A stretch of 64,000 nt of DNA from Streptomyces anulatus. GTDB taxonomy: Bacteria; Actinomycetota; Actinomycetes; Streptomycetales; Streptomycetaceae. Made by a program: the position numbers and the translations under genes. The stretch spans positions 62,001 to 126,000 of the forward strand of contig NZ_BMVK01000020.1 of assembly GCF_014650675.1 (NCBI RefSeq). The letters run 5' to 3'. The stretch's first letter is position 1. Each line of letters begins with the position of its first letter. Shown one piece after another: positions 23,785-32,019 of the stretch. The notes beneath the pieces were generated by a model. The model worked only from the letters and a program-made list of their open reading frames with translations. It was not told the origin of the DNA and ran no database searches.

Positions 23785-25665
23785 ATGTCCCAGGACAGCC
23801 CTGCCCAGAAACAGGCCGTGAGCCATGTCCCGGCCGAGGACGACGCGGCGTACGACTACGACGTCCTGGTCGTCGGATCGGGTTTCGGGGGCGCGGTGTC
23901 GGCGCTCCGGCTGACCGAGAAGGGGTACCGGGTCGGGATCCTGGAGGCGGGCCGCCGCTTCACCCCCGGCACCCTCCCCAAGACCTCCTGGGACCTGAAG
24001 AACTACCTCTGGGCCCCCGCGCTGGGCCTCTTCGGCATCCAGCGCGTCCACCTCCTCGGCAACGTCATGGTGCTCGCCGGGGCCGGGGTCGGCGGCGGAT
24101 CGCTCAACTACGCCAACACGCTGTACGTGCCGCCCGCCCCGTTCTTCGAGGACCGCCAGTGGGCCTCGATCACCGACTGGCAGGACGAGCTGAAGCCGTA
24201 CTACGACCAGGCCCGCCGCATGCTCGGGGTCCGGCTCAACCCGACCATGACCCCCTCCGACGTCCACCTCAAGGCCGCCGCCGAGGCCATGGGCGTCGGC
24301 GACACCTTCCACCTGGCCCCGGTCGGCGTCTTCTTCGGCGACGGCAAGGACGCCGACGGCACCGCGAGGGCGAAGGCGGGCGGCACCGTCCCCGACCCGT
24401 ACTTCGGCGGCGCGGGCCCCGCCCGCAAGGCCTGCACCGAGTGCGGCGAGTGCATGACGGGCTGCCGCCACGGGGCCAAGAACACCCTCAACGAGAACTA
24501 CCTCCACCTCGCCGAGAAGGCCGGAGCGGTCATCCACCCGATGACCTCCGTCGTCGGGATCACCGACGACCCCGAGGGCGGCTACCGCGTCCTCACCGTC
24601 CCCACCGACCGCCGCCGCAGGGCGAAGCCCACGAGACTCCGCGCCCGCAAGGTCGTCGTCGCCGCGGGCACGTACGGCACCCAGACCCTGCTGCACACCA
24701 TGAAGGACCGGGGACTGCTGCCCCGGCTCTCCGCGAGGCTCGGCGAGCTGACCCGTACCAACTCCGAGGCGCTGGTCGGCTCCCAGACCAGCGACCGCCG
24801 CTACCGCAAGAAGCACGGCACCCCGAAGGCCGACTTCTCGCAGGGCGTCGCGATCACGTCCTCGATCCACCCGGACGACAACACCCACATCGAGCCCGTC
24901 CGCTACGGCAAGGGCTCCAACGCCATGGGCGCGATGTCGATCCTCCAGGTGCCCTACGGGGCCCACCGGGTGCGCGGCTGGCTCGCCAACATGGTCAAGC
25001 ACCCCACCCTCGCCGCCCGTTCGCTCTCCAACCACCACTGGTCCGAGCGCACCATCATCGGCCTGGTCATGCAGTCGCTGGACAACTCCCTGACGACGTA
25101 CCGCAAACCGGGCGGCATCGGCAAGGGCCTGCTCACCGCCCGTCAGGGCCACGGCGCGCCCAACCCGACCCAGATTCCGGAGGCCACCCGCAGCGCCACC
25201 CTGCTCGCCGAGGAGATCAACGGCTTCGCCGGGTCCAACGTCGGCGAACTGATGGGCACCCCGCTCACCGCCCACTTCCTCGGCGGCTGCCCGATCGGCG
25301 CGAGCGAGCAGGAGGGCGTCATCGACCCGTACCACCGGCTCTACGGCCACCCCGGCATCAGCGTCGTCGACGGCTCCGCCGTCTCCGCCAACCTCGGCGT
25401 CAACCCCTCGCTGACCATCACCGCCCAGGCCGAACGCGCGATGTCCTTCTGGCCCAACAAGGGCGAGGCGGACCCGCGCCCGGAGCAGGGCGGGGCCTAC
25501 GAACGGCTCACCCCCGTCGAGCCGCTCGCGCCGGCCGTGCCGAAGGAGGCGTTCGGCGCGCTGAGACTGCCGTTCCTGGGCATCCCCGTGGTGCCGCCGA
25601 AGGGGACGGCGGAGGCCGGGACGGACGTGAAGGGCGTCGGGAACACACCCGTACCCAATCCGTGA
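23785..25665 (+). CDS. FAD-dependent GMC oxidoreductase (cholesterol-oxidase-like) with CX2CX2CX3C motif
   Basis: The product is 626 residues from ATG 23785 (GAGGAG site). The FAD motif GSGFGG is at 31-36, and the C-terminal GMC signature is near VVDGSAVSANLGVNPSLTI. It resembles mycobacterial ChoD, which also lies near guaB. Unlike ordinary GMC flavoenzymes it has C217, C220, C223 and C227 in the ferredoxin pattern CTECGECMTGC, suggesting an iron-sulfur cluster for electron transfer. There is no signal peptide, so it is probably cytoplasmic. The substrate is unknown; calling it a cholesterol oxidase would go beyond the evidence. Confidence 0.88.
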   Translation: MSQDSPAQKQAVSHVPAEDDAAYDYDVLVVGSGFGGAVSALRLTEKGYRVGILEAGRRFTPGTLPKTSWDLKNYLWAPALGLFGIQRVHLLGNVMVLAGAGVGGGSLNYANTLYVPPAPFFEDRQWASITDWQDELKPYYDQARRMLGVRLNPTMTPSDVHLKAAAEAMGVGDTFHLAPVGVFFGDGKDADGTARAKAGGTVPDPYFGGAGPARKACTECGECMTGCRHGAKNTLNENYLHLAEKAGAVIHPMTSVVGITDDPEGGYRVLTVPTDRRRRAKPTRLRARKVVVAAGTYGTQTLLHTMKDRGLLPRLSARLGELTRTNSEALVGSQTSDRRYRKKHGTPKADFSQGVAITSSIHPDDNTHIEPVRYGKGSNAMGAMSILQVPYGAHRVRGWLANMVKHPTLAARSLSNHHWSERTIIGLVMQSLDNSLTTYRKPGGIGKGLLTARQGHGAPNPTQIPEATRSATLLAEEINGFAGSNVGELMGTPLTAHFLGGCPIGASEQEGVIDPYHRLYGHPGISVVDGSAVSANLGVNPSLTITAQAERAMSFWPNKGEADPRPEQGGAYERLTPVEPLAPAVPKEAFGALRLPFLGIPVVPPKGTAEAGTDVKGVGNTPVPNP

Positions 25666-25767
25666 TCTTTCTGCGGGCAACTGTTCGGTGAGCTGCGCGG
25701 TCGAACCCGTACCGCGATGACTGTCACAGCGGTCACACAGCTCCTGCCGAGTCCCAGAGGTCCCCCG

Positions 25768-27510
25768 ATGACACGTTCCACCCCGAGAACCGTGCTGCAC
25801 CGCGCGGCCGGCTCGTTCGCCGCGGCAGGCCTGCTGGCCGCGGCCTCGCTCGCCGGGGCGGCCGCCCCGGCACAGGCCGCGGACACGCCGGTGTTCACGC
25901 TCGGCGGCCCGGCCGAGACGGCACTGCACCCGTACCCGGAGAACGGCCGGCCGAAGTCGTCCACGGTCGGGATCTCCCTCAACAACCCGTCCGAGGACGA
26001 GGAGAACGGCGGCTTCGGCGGCGACTTCACCCTCACCTTCGACCTCAGCGGCGTCGCGGGCGTCGCCGACGTGAAGTTCGACGGCGAGGCCAACCCGGAC
26101 TGCAAGGTCACCGGTACGAAGGCCGTCTGCGAGGACTGGGGCATCTGGCCCGGCCTCCAGGGCGCGGCCGACCTCGTCGTCACCGCCGCCGACGGCAGCG
26201 AGAGCGGCGACACCGGCACGATCACGGTGACCGGCCAGGCGGACGGGGCCACCTTCACCCCGTTCACCACCCGGCTCACGGTCGGCGGCCCCGACCTCGT
26301 GATGGAGCGGCTGCCGTTCAGGACGGAGCTGACCCCGGGGGAGAAGCAGCAGGCCCCGATCACCTTCGCCAACCGCGGCACCCGCGACGCCGACGGCGTC
26401 CTGCTCACGCTGCGGTACTCGCGCGGCCTGGACATCCCGCAGCGCTACTCCAACTGCGAGTACACCGTGGACGACCCGGACCAGCCGGACTTCGGCTCCA
26501 CCACGGCGCTCTGCTCCGTCGAAGGGGCCTTCGAGGCGGGCGCGACGTACACGCTGGCCACTCCGCTGACGCTGGAGGCCACCGAGCGCGCCTACTACGA
26601 CACCTTCCTCTACCGCATCCAGGAGAACAGCGCCGCCCAGCGCGCCTCCCAGCGCGCGGGCGCCCTCTTCGAGCGGGGTACCGGCGGAGTGCTGAAGGCG
26701 GTCCCGGTGACGAAGGGCGCCGCGGCCCGGAGCACCGACCTCAACCCGTACGACAACCAGCAGGACGCCGACTTCCGTACGGAGAACACGGCCGACTTCG
26801 TGGCGTACGGCGACCAGGTGGCCGGGCCCGAGGGCGCCACCGTCAAGGCCGACATCGGCTTCCGCAACGAGGGCCCGGCGTGGATCGGCCACATCCGCTC
26901 CGGCGAGGACGTCGCCACCGTCGACTTCACCGTCCCCCAGGGCGCGTCGGTCACCTCGAAGCCGGACCGCTGCCGCGCGGTGACCGCCGACGGGAAGTAC
27001 CGCGAGGACCAGACGAGCCCCGCGCCGCGCTACGTCTGCAACACCTCGATGACCGTGCGGGACGGGTCGGGCCTCGACCTGCCGTTCGAGCTGCGGGTCG
27101 ACAAGGCCATGGTCGGCGCGAGCGGCGCGGTCACCGTACGCAACACCTGGCTCCAGAACCCGGCGCTGCCGTTCGACCCGAAGCCGGCCAACAACACCGC
27201 GTTCCTCGTCCTGAACGGCGAGGGCGGCTCCGGCTCCGGCGGGACGACGGGCGGCGGCGACGGCGGTTCCGGCGAACCCTCCACCCCGCCGACCTCGGCC
27301 CCGGACCCGGAGAAGAGCCCGTCCGGCGACTCCGGATCCTCGGCGTCCACCACGTCCGGCGGCTCGGCGGGGACGACCGGGGGCTCCGGCGGCGGCCTCG
27401 CCTCGACGGGATCGATCGCCCTGATCGGCTCGGGCGCGGCGGCCGCGGCGCTGGCGGCGGGCCTGGTGCTGTTCACGGCGGCACGGCGACGGGCCGCGCG
27501 GCACGCCTGA
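25768..27510 (+). CDS. Secreted surface protein with LAXTG sortase signal
   Basis: The product is 580 residues from ATG 25768 (AGAGG site); an earlier ATG in frame (25717) is not supported. Residues 1-38 are a signal peptide ending in AQA-AD. The body has several beta-sandwich-like segments (TVGISLNNP, APITFANRGTRDADGVLLTL), as in DUF11-type repeats. A Gly/Ser/Thr stalk follows, then LASTG at 544-548, a hydrophobic segment and an Arg-rich tail. That is the signal used by class E sortases of Streptomyces to fix proteins to peptidoglycan. It probably acts at the cell surface as an adhesive or structural protein. Confidence 0.88.
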   Translation: MTRSTPRTVLHRAAGSFAAAGLLAAASLAGAAAPAQAADTPVFTLGGPAETALHPYPENGRPKSSTVGISLNNPSEDEENGGFGGDFTLTFDLSGVAGVADVKFDGEANPDCKVTGTKAVCEDWGIWPGLQGAADLVVTAADGSESGDTGTITVTGQADGATFTPFTTRLTVGGPDLVMERLPFRTELTPGEKQQAPITFANRGTRDADGVLLTLRYSRGLDIPQRYSNCEYTVDDPDQPDFGSTTALCSVEGAFEAGATYTLATPLTLEATERAYYDTFLYRIQENSAAQRASQRAGALFERGTGGVLKAVPVTKGAAARSTDLNPYDNQQDADFRTENTADFVAYGDQVAGPEGATVKADIGFRNEGPAWIGHIRSGEDVATVDFTVPQGASVTSKPDRCRAVTADGKYREDQTSPAPRYVCNTSMTVRDGSGLDLPFELRVDKAMVGASGAVTVRNTWLQNPALPFDPKPANNTAFLVLNGEGGSGSGGTTGGGDGGSGEPSTPPTSAPDPEKSPSGDSGSSASTTSGGSAGTTGGSGGGLASTGSIALIGSGAAAAALAAGLVLFTAARRRAARHA

Positions 27511-27561
27511 CCGGCGGCCGGGAGGGCGGAGGGGGGAACCGGCCTCCGCCCGAACGTTCCG

Positions 27562-27598
27562 ATGCGGCCGACCCGGGCGTCCCCGGGATCGGCCGCAT
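27562..27598. terminator. Terminator after the LAXTG gene
   Basis: Ten-base outer arms (27562-27571, 27589-27598) and a six-pair inner CCCGGG stem with one bulge, 51 bp after the stop. No U-run. The 354 bp between this gene and the chorismate mutase gene (27511-27864) hold no convincing open reading frame. Confidence 0.65.
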
Positions 27599-27646
27599 AT
27601 GGGGTGACCGGGCCGCTGTCCCCTGCGAACCGGTCACATACGCCGG

Positions 27647-27678
27647 GTCGTGGTCCCACGACGTACCTGGGGTACGTC
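27647..27678. other. Two overlapping palindromes in a gene-free convergent region
   Basis: GTCGTGG-TC-CCACGAC (27647-27662) overlaps GACGTACC-TGG-GGTACGTC (27660-27678). Both arm sets are perfect. They lie between two gene ends, where no promoter operator is expected, so they may fold as RNA or mark a small unannotated transcript. Confidence 0.4.
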
Positions 27679-27864
27679 ACACGTCCCGGCGGAGCCACGC
27701 GTGGTTTCCTGCCGATGCCGCCCCTGGTTGGCACGGACATCAGGATCAACGAAGGGACCGCGCTCCCGGTCACGCGCCGTACGGGTGAGACGGGGCCCGA
27801 ACGCAGATACGGCCCGTGTCCGGCAAGCGGAGAACCGTTCCGTCCGCGGGCTGCTCACCGGGTC

Positions 27865-28173
27865 TCACACCCGGCCGCGGCACAGCTCCAGGAGCGTCAT
27901 GGCCAGCGCGGTGCCCGGCTTGCCCAGCGCGTCCCTGTAGTGGCCGAGCACGGCCGTCTCGCGGGAGAGGTTGACCCGCCGGCCGCCGGAGGTGATCCGG
28001 GCCTCCTGGATCACCGCCGAGACGGCCATCCGTTCCTGGACGAGGCCGATGATCCGGTCGTCGAGGGTGTCGATGCGCTCCCGGGCGCCGCCGATCAGGG
28101 CGGCGGCCTCGTCGGTGCGGGCGCCGGTCCGCTCGGCGGGGCTGACGGCGGTGGCGGCGGTGGTGCTGCTCAT
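27865..28173 (-). CDS. Chorismate mutase (AroQ type)
   Basis: The 102-residue protein is the size of the small all-helical AroQ domain and starts at ATG 28173. ARERIDTLDDRIIGLVQERMAVSAVIQEARI is a typical first helix with the conserved Arg, Asp and Lys-like positions, and later SRE...LGHYRDALG completes the domain. It converts chorismate to prephenate, the branch point to Phe and Tyr. No secretion signal is present. Its leader carries a small peptide rich in Phe/Tyr codons and a hairpin (see separate entries), which suggests control by aromatic amino acids. Confidence 0.9.
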   Translation of the reverse strand: MSSTTAATAVSPAERTGARTDEAAALIGGARERIDTLDDRIIGLVQERMAVSAVIQEARITSGGRRVNLSRETAVLGHYRDALGKPGTALAMTLLELCRGRV

Positions 28174-28231
28174 GGTGGTGACTCCCGGTGGGGTGGCGGC
28201 CCCCCGGAGCTACGGACCCGGACACGCGAGA

Positions 28232-28257
28232 CGCCCCGGGCCTGTCGGCCCGGGGCG
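28232..28257 (-). terminator. Candidate attenuator hairpin of the chorismate mutase leader
   Basis: Eleven-base perfect GC arms (28232-28242, 28247-28257) with a four-base loop lie 58 bp upstream of the chorismate mutase start and 24 bp after the leader peptide stop. No gene ends here on either strand other than that leader. The arm includes CGGGCCG, complementary to CGGCCCG within the leader peptide codons (28308-28314). An alternative anti-terminator fold is therefore possible. Confidence 0.6.
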
Positions 28258-28281
28258 CCTGGAACGTTGCTTGTCAGTAGC

Positions 28282-28353
28282 TCAAGCAGCACGACCATGG
28301 CAGCCGGCGGGCCGGATGCCATAGGTAAAGACGAAGGTCGTGTGCTGACGCAT
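28282..28353 (-). CDS. Putative Phe/Tyr leader peptide (attenuator)
   Basis: The frame codes for 23 residues: MRQHTTFVFTYGIRPAGCHG and three more. It has Phe, Phe and Tyr within five codons. It begins at or next to a likely transcription start, as in leaderless actinobacterial leader peptides, and stops just before the hairpin at 28232-28257. A longer open frame extends upstream to 28542 but has no start signals. Starvation for Phe or Tyr would stall ribosomes on the TTC-GTC-TTT-ACC-TAT run. Confidence 0.55.
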   Translation of the reverse strand: MRQHTTFVFTYGIRPAGCHGRAA

Positions 28354-28360
28354 GGGGGAC

Positions 28361-28390
28361 AGTATGGACCCGGCCCGGCGGCCCCCACAA
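28361..28390 (-). promoter_or_regulatory. Promoter of the chorismate mutase leader
   Basis: On the minus strand TTGTGG (28390-28385), an 18-base spacer and CATACT (28366-28361) form an acceptable principal-sigma promoter. Transcription would begin about seven bases on, at the ATG of the leader peptide (28353). Confidence 0.5.
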
Positions 28391-28529
28391 AACGGGGCCC
28401 GGATCCTGAGACGCGACGTGCACCGGCCGTGAGGCGTCGGCCCCGCCCCCCGGTCCGGCGGAGGGCTCGCGCCCGGCCGGTAGAATCGGAAGAACCGACC
28501 CCCTTCACCACCGCCGGAAGGCCGCCCCC

Positions 28530-30116
28530 GTGCCAGCAGCACCCCCCGCCGCCCCCGACGCCACGGCCGACGTGGTCCTCGTCGTCGACTTCGGCGCGCA
28601 GTACGCCCAGCTCATCGCCCGCCGTGTCCGTGAGGCCCGGGTCTACAGCGAGATCGTCCCGTCCACCATGCCGGTGGGCGAGATGCTGGCGAAGAACCCG
28701 CGCGCGATCATCCTTTCCGGCGGCCCCTCGTCGGTGTACGCGGAGGGCGCGCCCACCCTGGACCGCTCGCTCTTCGAGGCCGGGGTCCCCGTCTTCGGCA
28801 TGTGCTACGGCTTCCAGCTGATGGCCACCACGCTCGGCGGCACGGTCGACGACAACGGCGCCCGTGAGTACGGCCGTACCCCGCTGCACGTCTCCAAGGC
28901 CGGCTCGACGCTCTTCGAGGGCACGCCCACCGAGCAGCCGGTGTGGATGTCGCACGGCGACGCCTGCTCGGCGGCCCCCGAGGGCTTCACCGTCACCGCG
29001 TCCACCGACGTCGTGCCGGTCGCCGCCTTCGAGAACGACGAGAAGAAGCTCTACGGCGTCCAGTACCACCCGGAGGTCATGCACTCGACCCACGGCCAGC
29101 AGGTCCTGGAGCACTTCCTCTACCGGGGCGCGGGCATCGAGCCGAACTGGACCACGACCAACGTGGTCGAGGAGCAGATCGCCCTCATCCGCGAGCAGGT
29201 CGGCGACAAGCGCGCCATCTGCGGTCTCTCCGGCGGCGTGGACTCCGCGGTCGCCGCGGCCCTCGTCCAGAAGGCCATCGGCTCCCAGCTGACCTGCGTG
29301 TACGTCGACCATGGGCTGATGCGCAAGGGCGAGACCGAGCAGGTCGAGAAGGACTTCGTCGCCGCGACCGGCGCGAAGCTGAAGGTGGTCGACGCGGAGA
29401 AGCGCTTCCTCGACGCCCTGGCCGGGGTCTCCGACCCGGAGCAGAAGCGGAAGATCATCGGCCGCGAGTTCATCCGCGTCTTCGAGCAGGCCCAGCTGGA
29501 GATCCTCCAGGAGGACGGCCCGGAGGTCGCCTTCCTGGTCCAGGGCACGCTCTACCCGGACGTCGTCGAGTCCGGCGGCGGCACCGGCACCGCCAACATC
29601 AAGTCCCACCACAACGTCGGCGGTCTCCCCGACGACATCGAGTTCCAGCTCGTCGAGCCGCTGCGCCAGCTGTTCAAGGACGAGGTCCGCATGGTCGGCC
29701 AGGAGCTGGGCCTCCCCGAGGAGATCGTCCAGCGCCAGCCGTTCCCCGGCCCCGGCCTCGGCATCCGCATCGTCGGCGACGTCACCAAGGAGCGCCTGGA
29801 CCTGCTCCGCGACGCCGACGCCATCGCCCGCGAGGAGCTGACGGCGGCCGGCCTGGACCGCGACATCTGGCAGTGCCCGGTGGTCCTCCTCGCCGACGTC
29901 CGCTCGGTCGGCGTCCAGGGCGACGGCCGCACCTACGGCCACCCGATCGTGCTCCGCCCGGTCTCCTCCGAGGACGCCATGACGGCCGACTGGTCGCGCC
30001 TGCCGTACGAGACGCTGGCGAAGATCTCCACCCGCATCACCAACGAGGTCGCCGACGTCAACCGCGTCGTCCTCGACGTGACGAGCAAGCCGCCGGGGAC
30101 CATCGAGTGGGAGTGA
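28530..30116 (+). CDS. guaA: GMP synthase (glutamine-hydrolysing)
   Basis: The 528-residue protein starts at GTG 28530. The N-terminal amidotransferase has its triad C92 (GMCYGFQ), H180 and E182 (YHPE). The PP-loop ATPase carries SGGVDS at 234-239, and the C-terminal dimer domain ends in KPPGTIEWE, a standard GuaA end. It converts XMP to GMP with glutamine and ATP. It completes the pathway begun by guaB at 5.8 kb. It diverges from the chorismate mutase leader. Codon use and length are normal. Confidence 0.97.
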   Translation: MPAAPPAAPDATADVVLVVDFGAQYAQLIARRVREARVYSEIVPSTMPVGEMLAKNPRAIILSGGPSSVYAEGAPTLDRSLFEAGVPVFGMCYGFQLMATTLGGTVDDNGAREYGRTPLHVSKAGSTLFEGTPTEQPVWMSHGDACSAAPEGFTVTASTDVVPVAAFENDEKKLYGVQYHPEVMHSTHGQQVLEHFLYRGAGIEPNWTTTNVVEEQIALIREQVGDKRAICGLSGGVDSAVAAALVQKAIGSQLTCVYVDHGLMRKGETEQVEKDFVAATGAKLKVVDAEKRFLDALAGVSDPEQKRKIIGREFIRVFEQAQLEILQEDGPEVAFLVQGTLYPDVVESGGGTGTANIKSHHNVGGLPDDIEFQLVEPLRQLFKDEVRMVGQELGLPEEIVQRQPFPGPGLGIRIVGDVTKERLDLLRDADAIAREELTAAGLDRDIWQCPVVLLADVRSVGVQGDGRTYGHPIVLRPVSSEDAMTADWSRLPYETLAKISTRITNEVADVNRVVLDVTSKPPGTIEWE

Positions 30117-30171
30117 CCTCCCCGCTCCCGGCGAGCCCGTAGGGCGCGCCCCAGGGCCCTCCCGGACCAAA

Positions 30172-30211
30172 GCCGATGCCGTCGTCCGTTCGCCCGGGCG
30201 ACGGCATCGGC
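30172..30211 (+). terminator. Terminator of guaA
   Basis: Perfect 13-base arms (30172-30184 and 30199-30211) with a 14-base loop that can add three more pairs, 55 bp after guaA. Confidence 0.8.
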
Positions 30212-30273
30212 GCGTCCGGGCCGGGGCCATATCCGGTGGCACGGTCCCCCCGTCCGTGGAAGGCTCCTGCACC

Positions 30274-31029
30274 ATGTCCGCCGAAGAAGTCCGCGCCATC
30301 GTGTCCGCCGCCGGTAATGACCGCCTCACCTGGAACACCCCGCTCTCCGAGGAGCACGCGGATCGGCTGATCGCCGCCTGCGCCCCCGCTCCCGGGGCGC
30401 GGATCGTCGATCTCGGTTCCGGCTGGGGCGAGTTGCTGATGCGGCTCGTCGACGCCGCGCCCGGGGCCACCGGGGACGGCGTCGAGACCGACCCCGACGC
30501 CGTGGCGCGCGGGCGGAAGCTCGCCGGGCAGCGGGGCCTCGGCGACCGCGTGCGGTTCCACGAGGTGCCCGCCGCCGCATGGGCCGAGGACGGATACGAC
30601 CTCGCCGTCTCCATCGGCTCCTCGCACGCCTGGCCCGGCACCACCCGGGAGGCCCTCACCGCCCTCGCCGCCACCGTGCGCCCCGGCGGACGGGTCCTGT
30701 TCGGCGAGGGGATCTGGCTGAAGGAGCCGACCCCCGCCGCGCTGGCGGGCGTCGGGGCCGAGCCCGGGGACTTCGGGTCGCTGCTGGAGCTGATCCGGCT
30801 GGCGGAGTCCGTCGGGCTGCGCGCGCTCCAGGTCACCGTCGCCGACGAACGCGAATGGGACCTCTTCGAGTCCGAGGGACCGATCGGCCGCGGTCAGCGC
30901 TGGGCACTGGAGCACCCGGACCATCCGCTGCACGCCGAGGTGACGGCCGAGATCGACGCCCGCCGCACCGGCTACTACGGCGGCTACCGCTCGTACCTCA
31001 CGCTCGCCTATCTGGTGCTCAGCACCTGA
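30274..31029 (+). CDS. Class I SAM-dependent methyltransferase
   Basis: The product is 251 residues from ATG 30274, which follows GGAAGG; a GTG at 30256 in frame lacks a good site. The SAM-binding strand VDLGSGWGELLMRLV and the acidic end of strand 2 (DGVETDP) are present, then the Asp loop (YDLAVSIGSSHAW). The family includes small-molecule methyltransferases. The substrate cannot be stated. It stands alone between guaA and the aldolase gene. Confidence 0.85.
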   Translation: MSAEEVRAIVSAAGNDRLTWNTPLSEEHADRLIAACAPAPGARIVDLGSGWGELLMRLVDAAPGATGDGVETDPDAVARGRKLAGQRGLGDRVRFHEVPAAAWAEDGYDLAVSIGSSHAWPGTTREALTALAATVRPGGRVLFGEGIWLKEPTPAALAGVGAEPGDFGSLLELIRLAESVGLRALQVTVADEREWDLFESEGPIGRGQRWALEHPDHPLHAEVTAEIDARRTGYYGGYRSYLTLAYLVLST

Positions 31030-31117
31030 CCCGGCCGGGGGCGTCACGCCTCTGGTCACCTGACCCACCCGGCGGTAGCTTCCGGTCCCGTACGCCCAGG
31101 GAACCCGAGGAGCCGCC

Positions 31118-31906
31118 ATGTCCGAGCCGGTCGCCGTGCCCGCCCCCGCCCCGATCCCCGTCGAACAGCTCCAGTTCGCGATGCCGCCCGTGCACGCCTC
31201 GCCGGACGAGGAACGCACGTACCGCAGGGAGCGGCTGGCGGGCGCGCTGCGGCTGTTCGGGCAGCTCGGGTACGAGGACGGGGTCTCCGGGCACATCAGC
31301 GCCCGCGACCCCGAACTGGCGGACTGCTTCTGGGTCAACCCGTTCGGCGCGCCCTTCGCCGACATCGCCCCGCAGGACCTGATCCTCGTCAACGGCGACG
31401 GCCAGGTGCTCCGGGGCCGCTTCCACGTCAACCAGGCCGCGTTCGCCGTGCACGCCGCAGTGCACCGGGCCCGACCGGACACCGTGGCCGTCGCCCACAC
31501 CCACTCCACGCACGGGCGGGCGCTCGCCGCGCTCGGGGAGCCGATCGAGCCGATCACCCAGGAATCCTGCGCCTTCTACGAGGACCACGCGCTGTACGAC
31601 GCCTACTCCGGGGTCGTCGTGGACGAGGACGAGGGCCGGCGGATCGCCGCCGCGCTCGGGCCGCACAAGGCGGTGATCCTGCGCAACCACGGGCTGCTGA
31701 CCGTCGGCGGCTCGGTGGACGCGGCGGCCTGGTGGTTCCTCACCATGGAGCGCGCCTGCCAGGTGCAGCTGCTGGCGCGGGCCGCCGGGAAGCCCGTGCT
31801 CATCTCGCACCGGGACGCCGTCACCACCCGCGACCACCTCGGCGGCGACCTGGTGGCCTGGATCAACTACCAGCCCCTGTGGCAGCGGATCTCTCGAACA
31901 TTCTGA
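31118..31906 (+). CDS. Class II aldolase/adducin family protein
   Basis: The product is 262 residues from ATG 31118 with a GAGGAG site. The zinc-binding motif HTHSTHG and a third ligand in LRNHGLLTVGG are intact, as are the substrate loops GYEDGVSGHIS and FWVNPFGAPF. Relatives cleave or epimerise sugar phosphates, decarboxylate, or act as aldolases. The precise reaction is unknown. No sugar kinase or transporter gene is adjacent to suggest a substrate. Confidence 0.87.
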   Translation: MSEPVAVPAPAPIPVEQLQFAMPPVHASPDEERTYRRERLAGALRLFGQLGYEDGVSGHISARDPELADCFWVNPFGAPFADIAPQDLILVNGDGQVLRGRFHVNQAAFAVHAAVHRARPDTVAVAHTHSTHGRALAALGEPIEPITQESCAFYEDHALYDAYSGVVVDEDEGRRIAAALGPHKAVILRNHGLLTVGGSVDAAAWWFLTMERACQVQLLARAAGKPVLISHRDAVTTRDHLGGDLVAWINYQPLWQRISRTF

Positions 31907-32019
31907 CGGTCCCCGCCCGTCGTCCGCCCCGATGCGGGCGCTGCCCGCCCGGTACGGCACAATTCGCTGATATCGCAAGTGAGTTGGCTGTACCGGGGCG
32001 GGAAAGGGCGTAATCCTCC

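Noticed and set aside
23785..25665. Naming the GMC enzyme choD or cholesterol oxidase
   Set aside because: The family resemblance is clear but no substrate-specific residues can be read and no secretion signal is present.
23692..27504. A 1270-codon open frame on the minus strand opposite the GMC and surface protein genes
   Set aside because: It is the antisense shadow of two well-supported genes in GC-rich DNA, has no ribosome site, and its translation is low-complexity Arg/Gly/Val-rich with no domains.
27511..27864. Small genes in the gap between the LAXTG and chorismate mutase genes
   Set aside because: The available frames have poor codon pattern, no ribosome sites and no family features.
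28282..28542. An 86-codon minus-strand frame covering the leader peptide
   Set aside because: It overlaps the guaA start and extends through the likely promoter; only the last 23 codons make sense as an attenuator leader.
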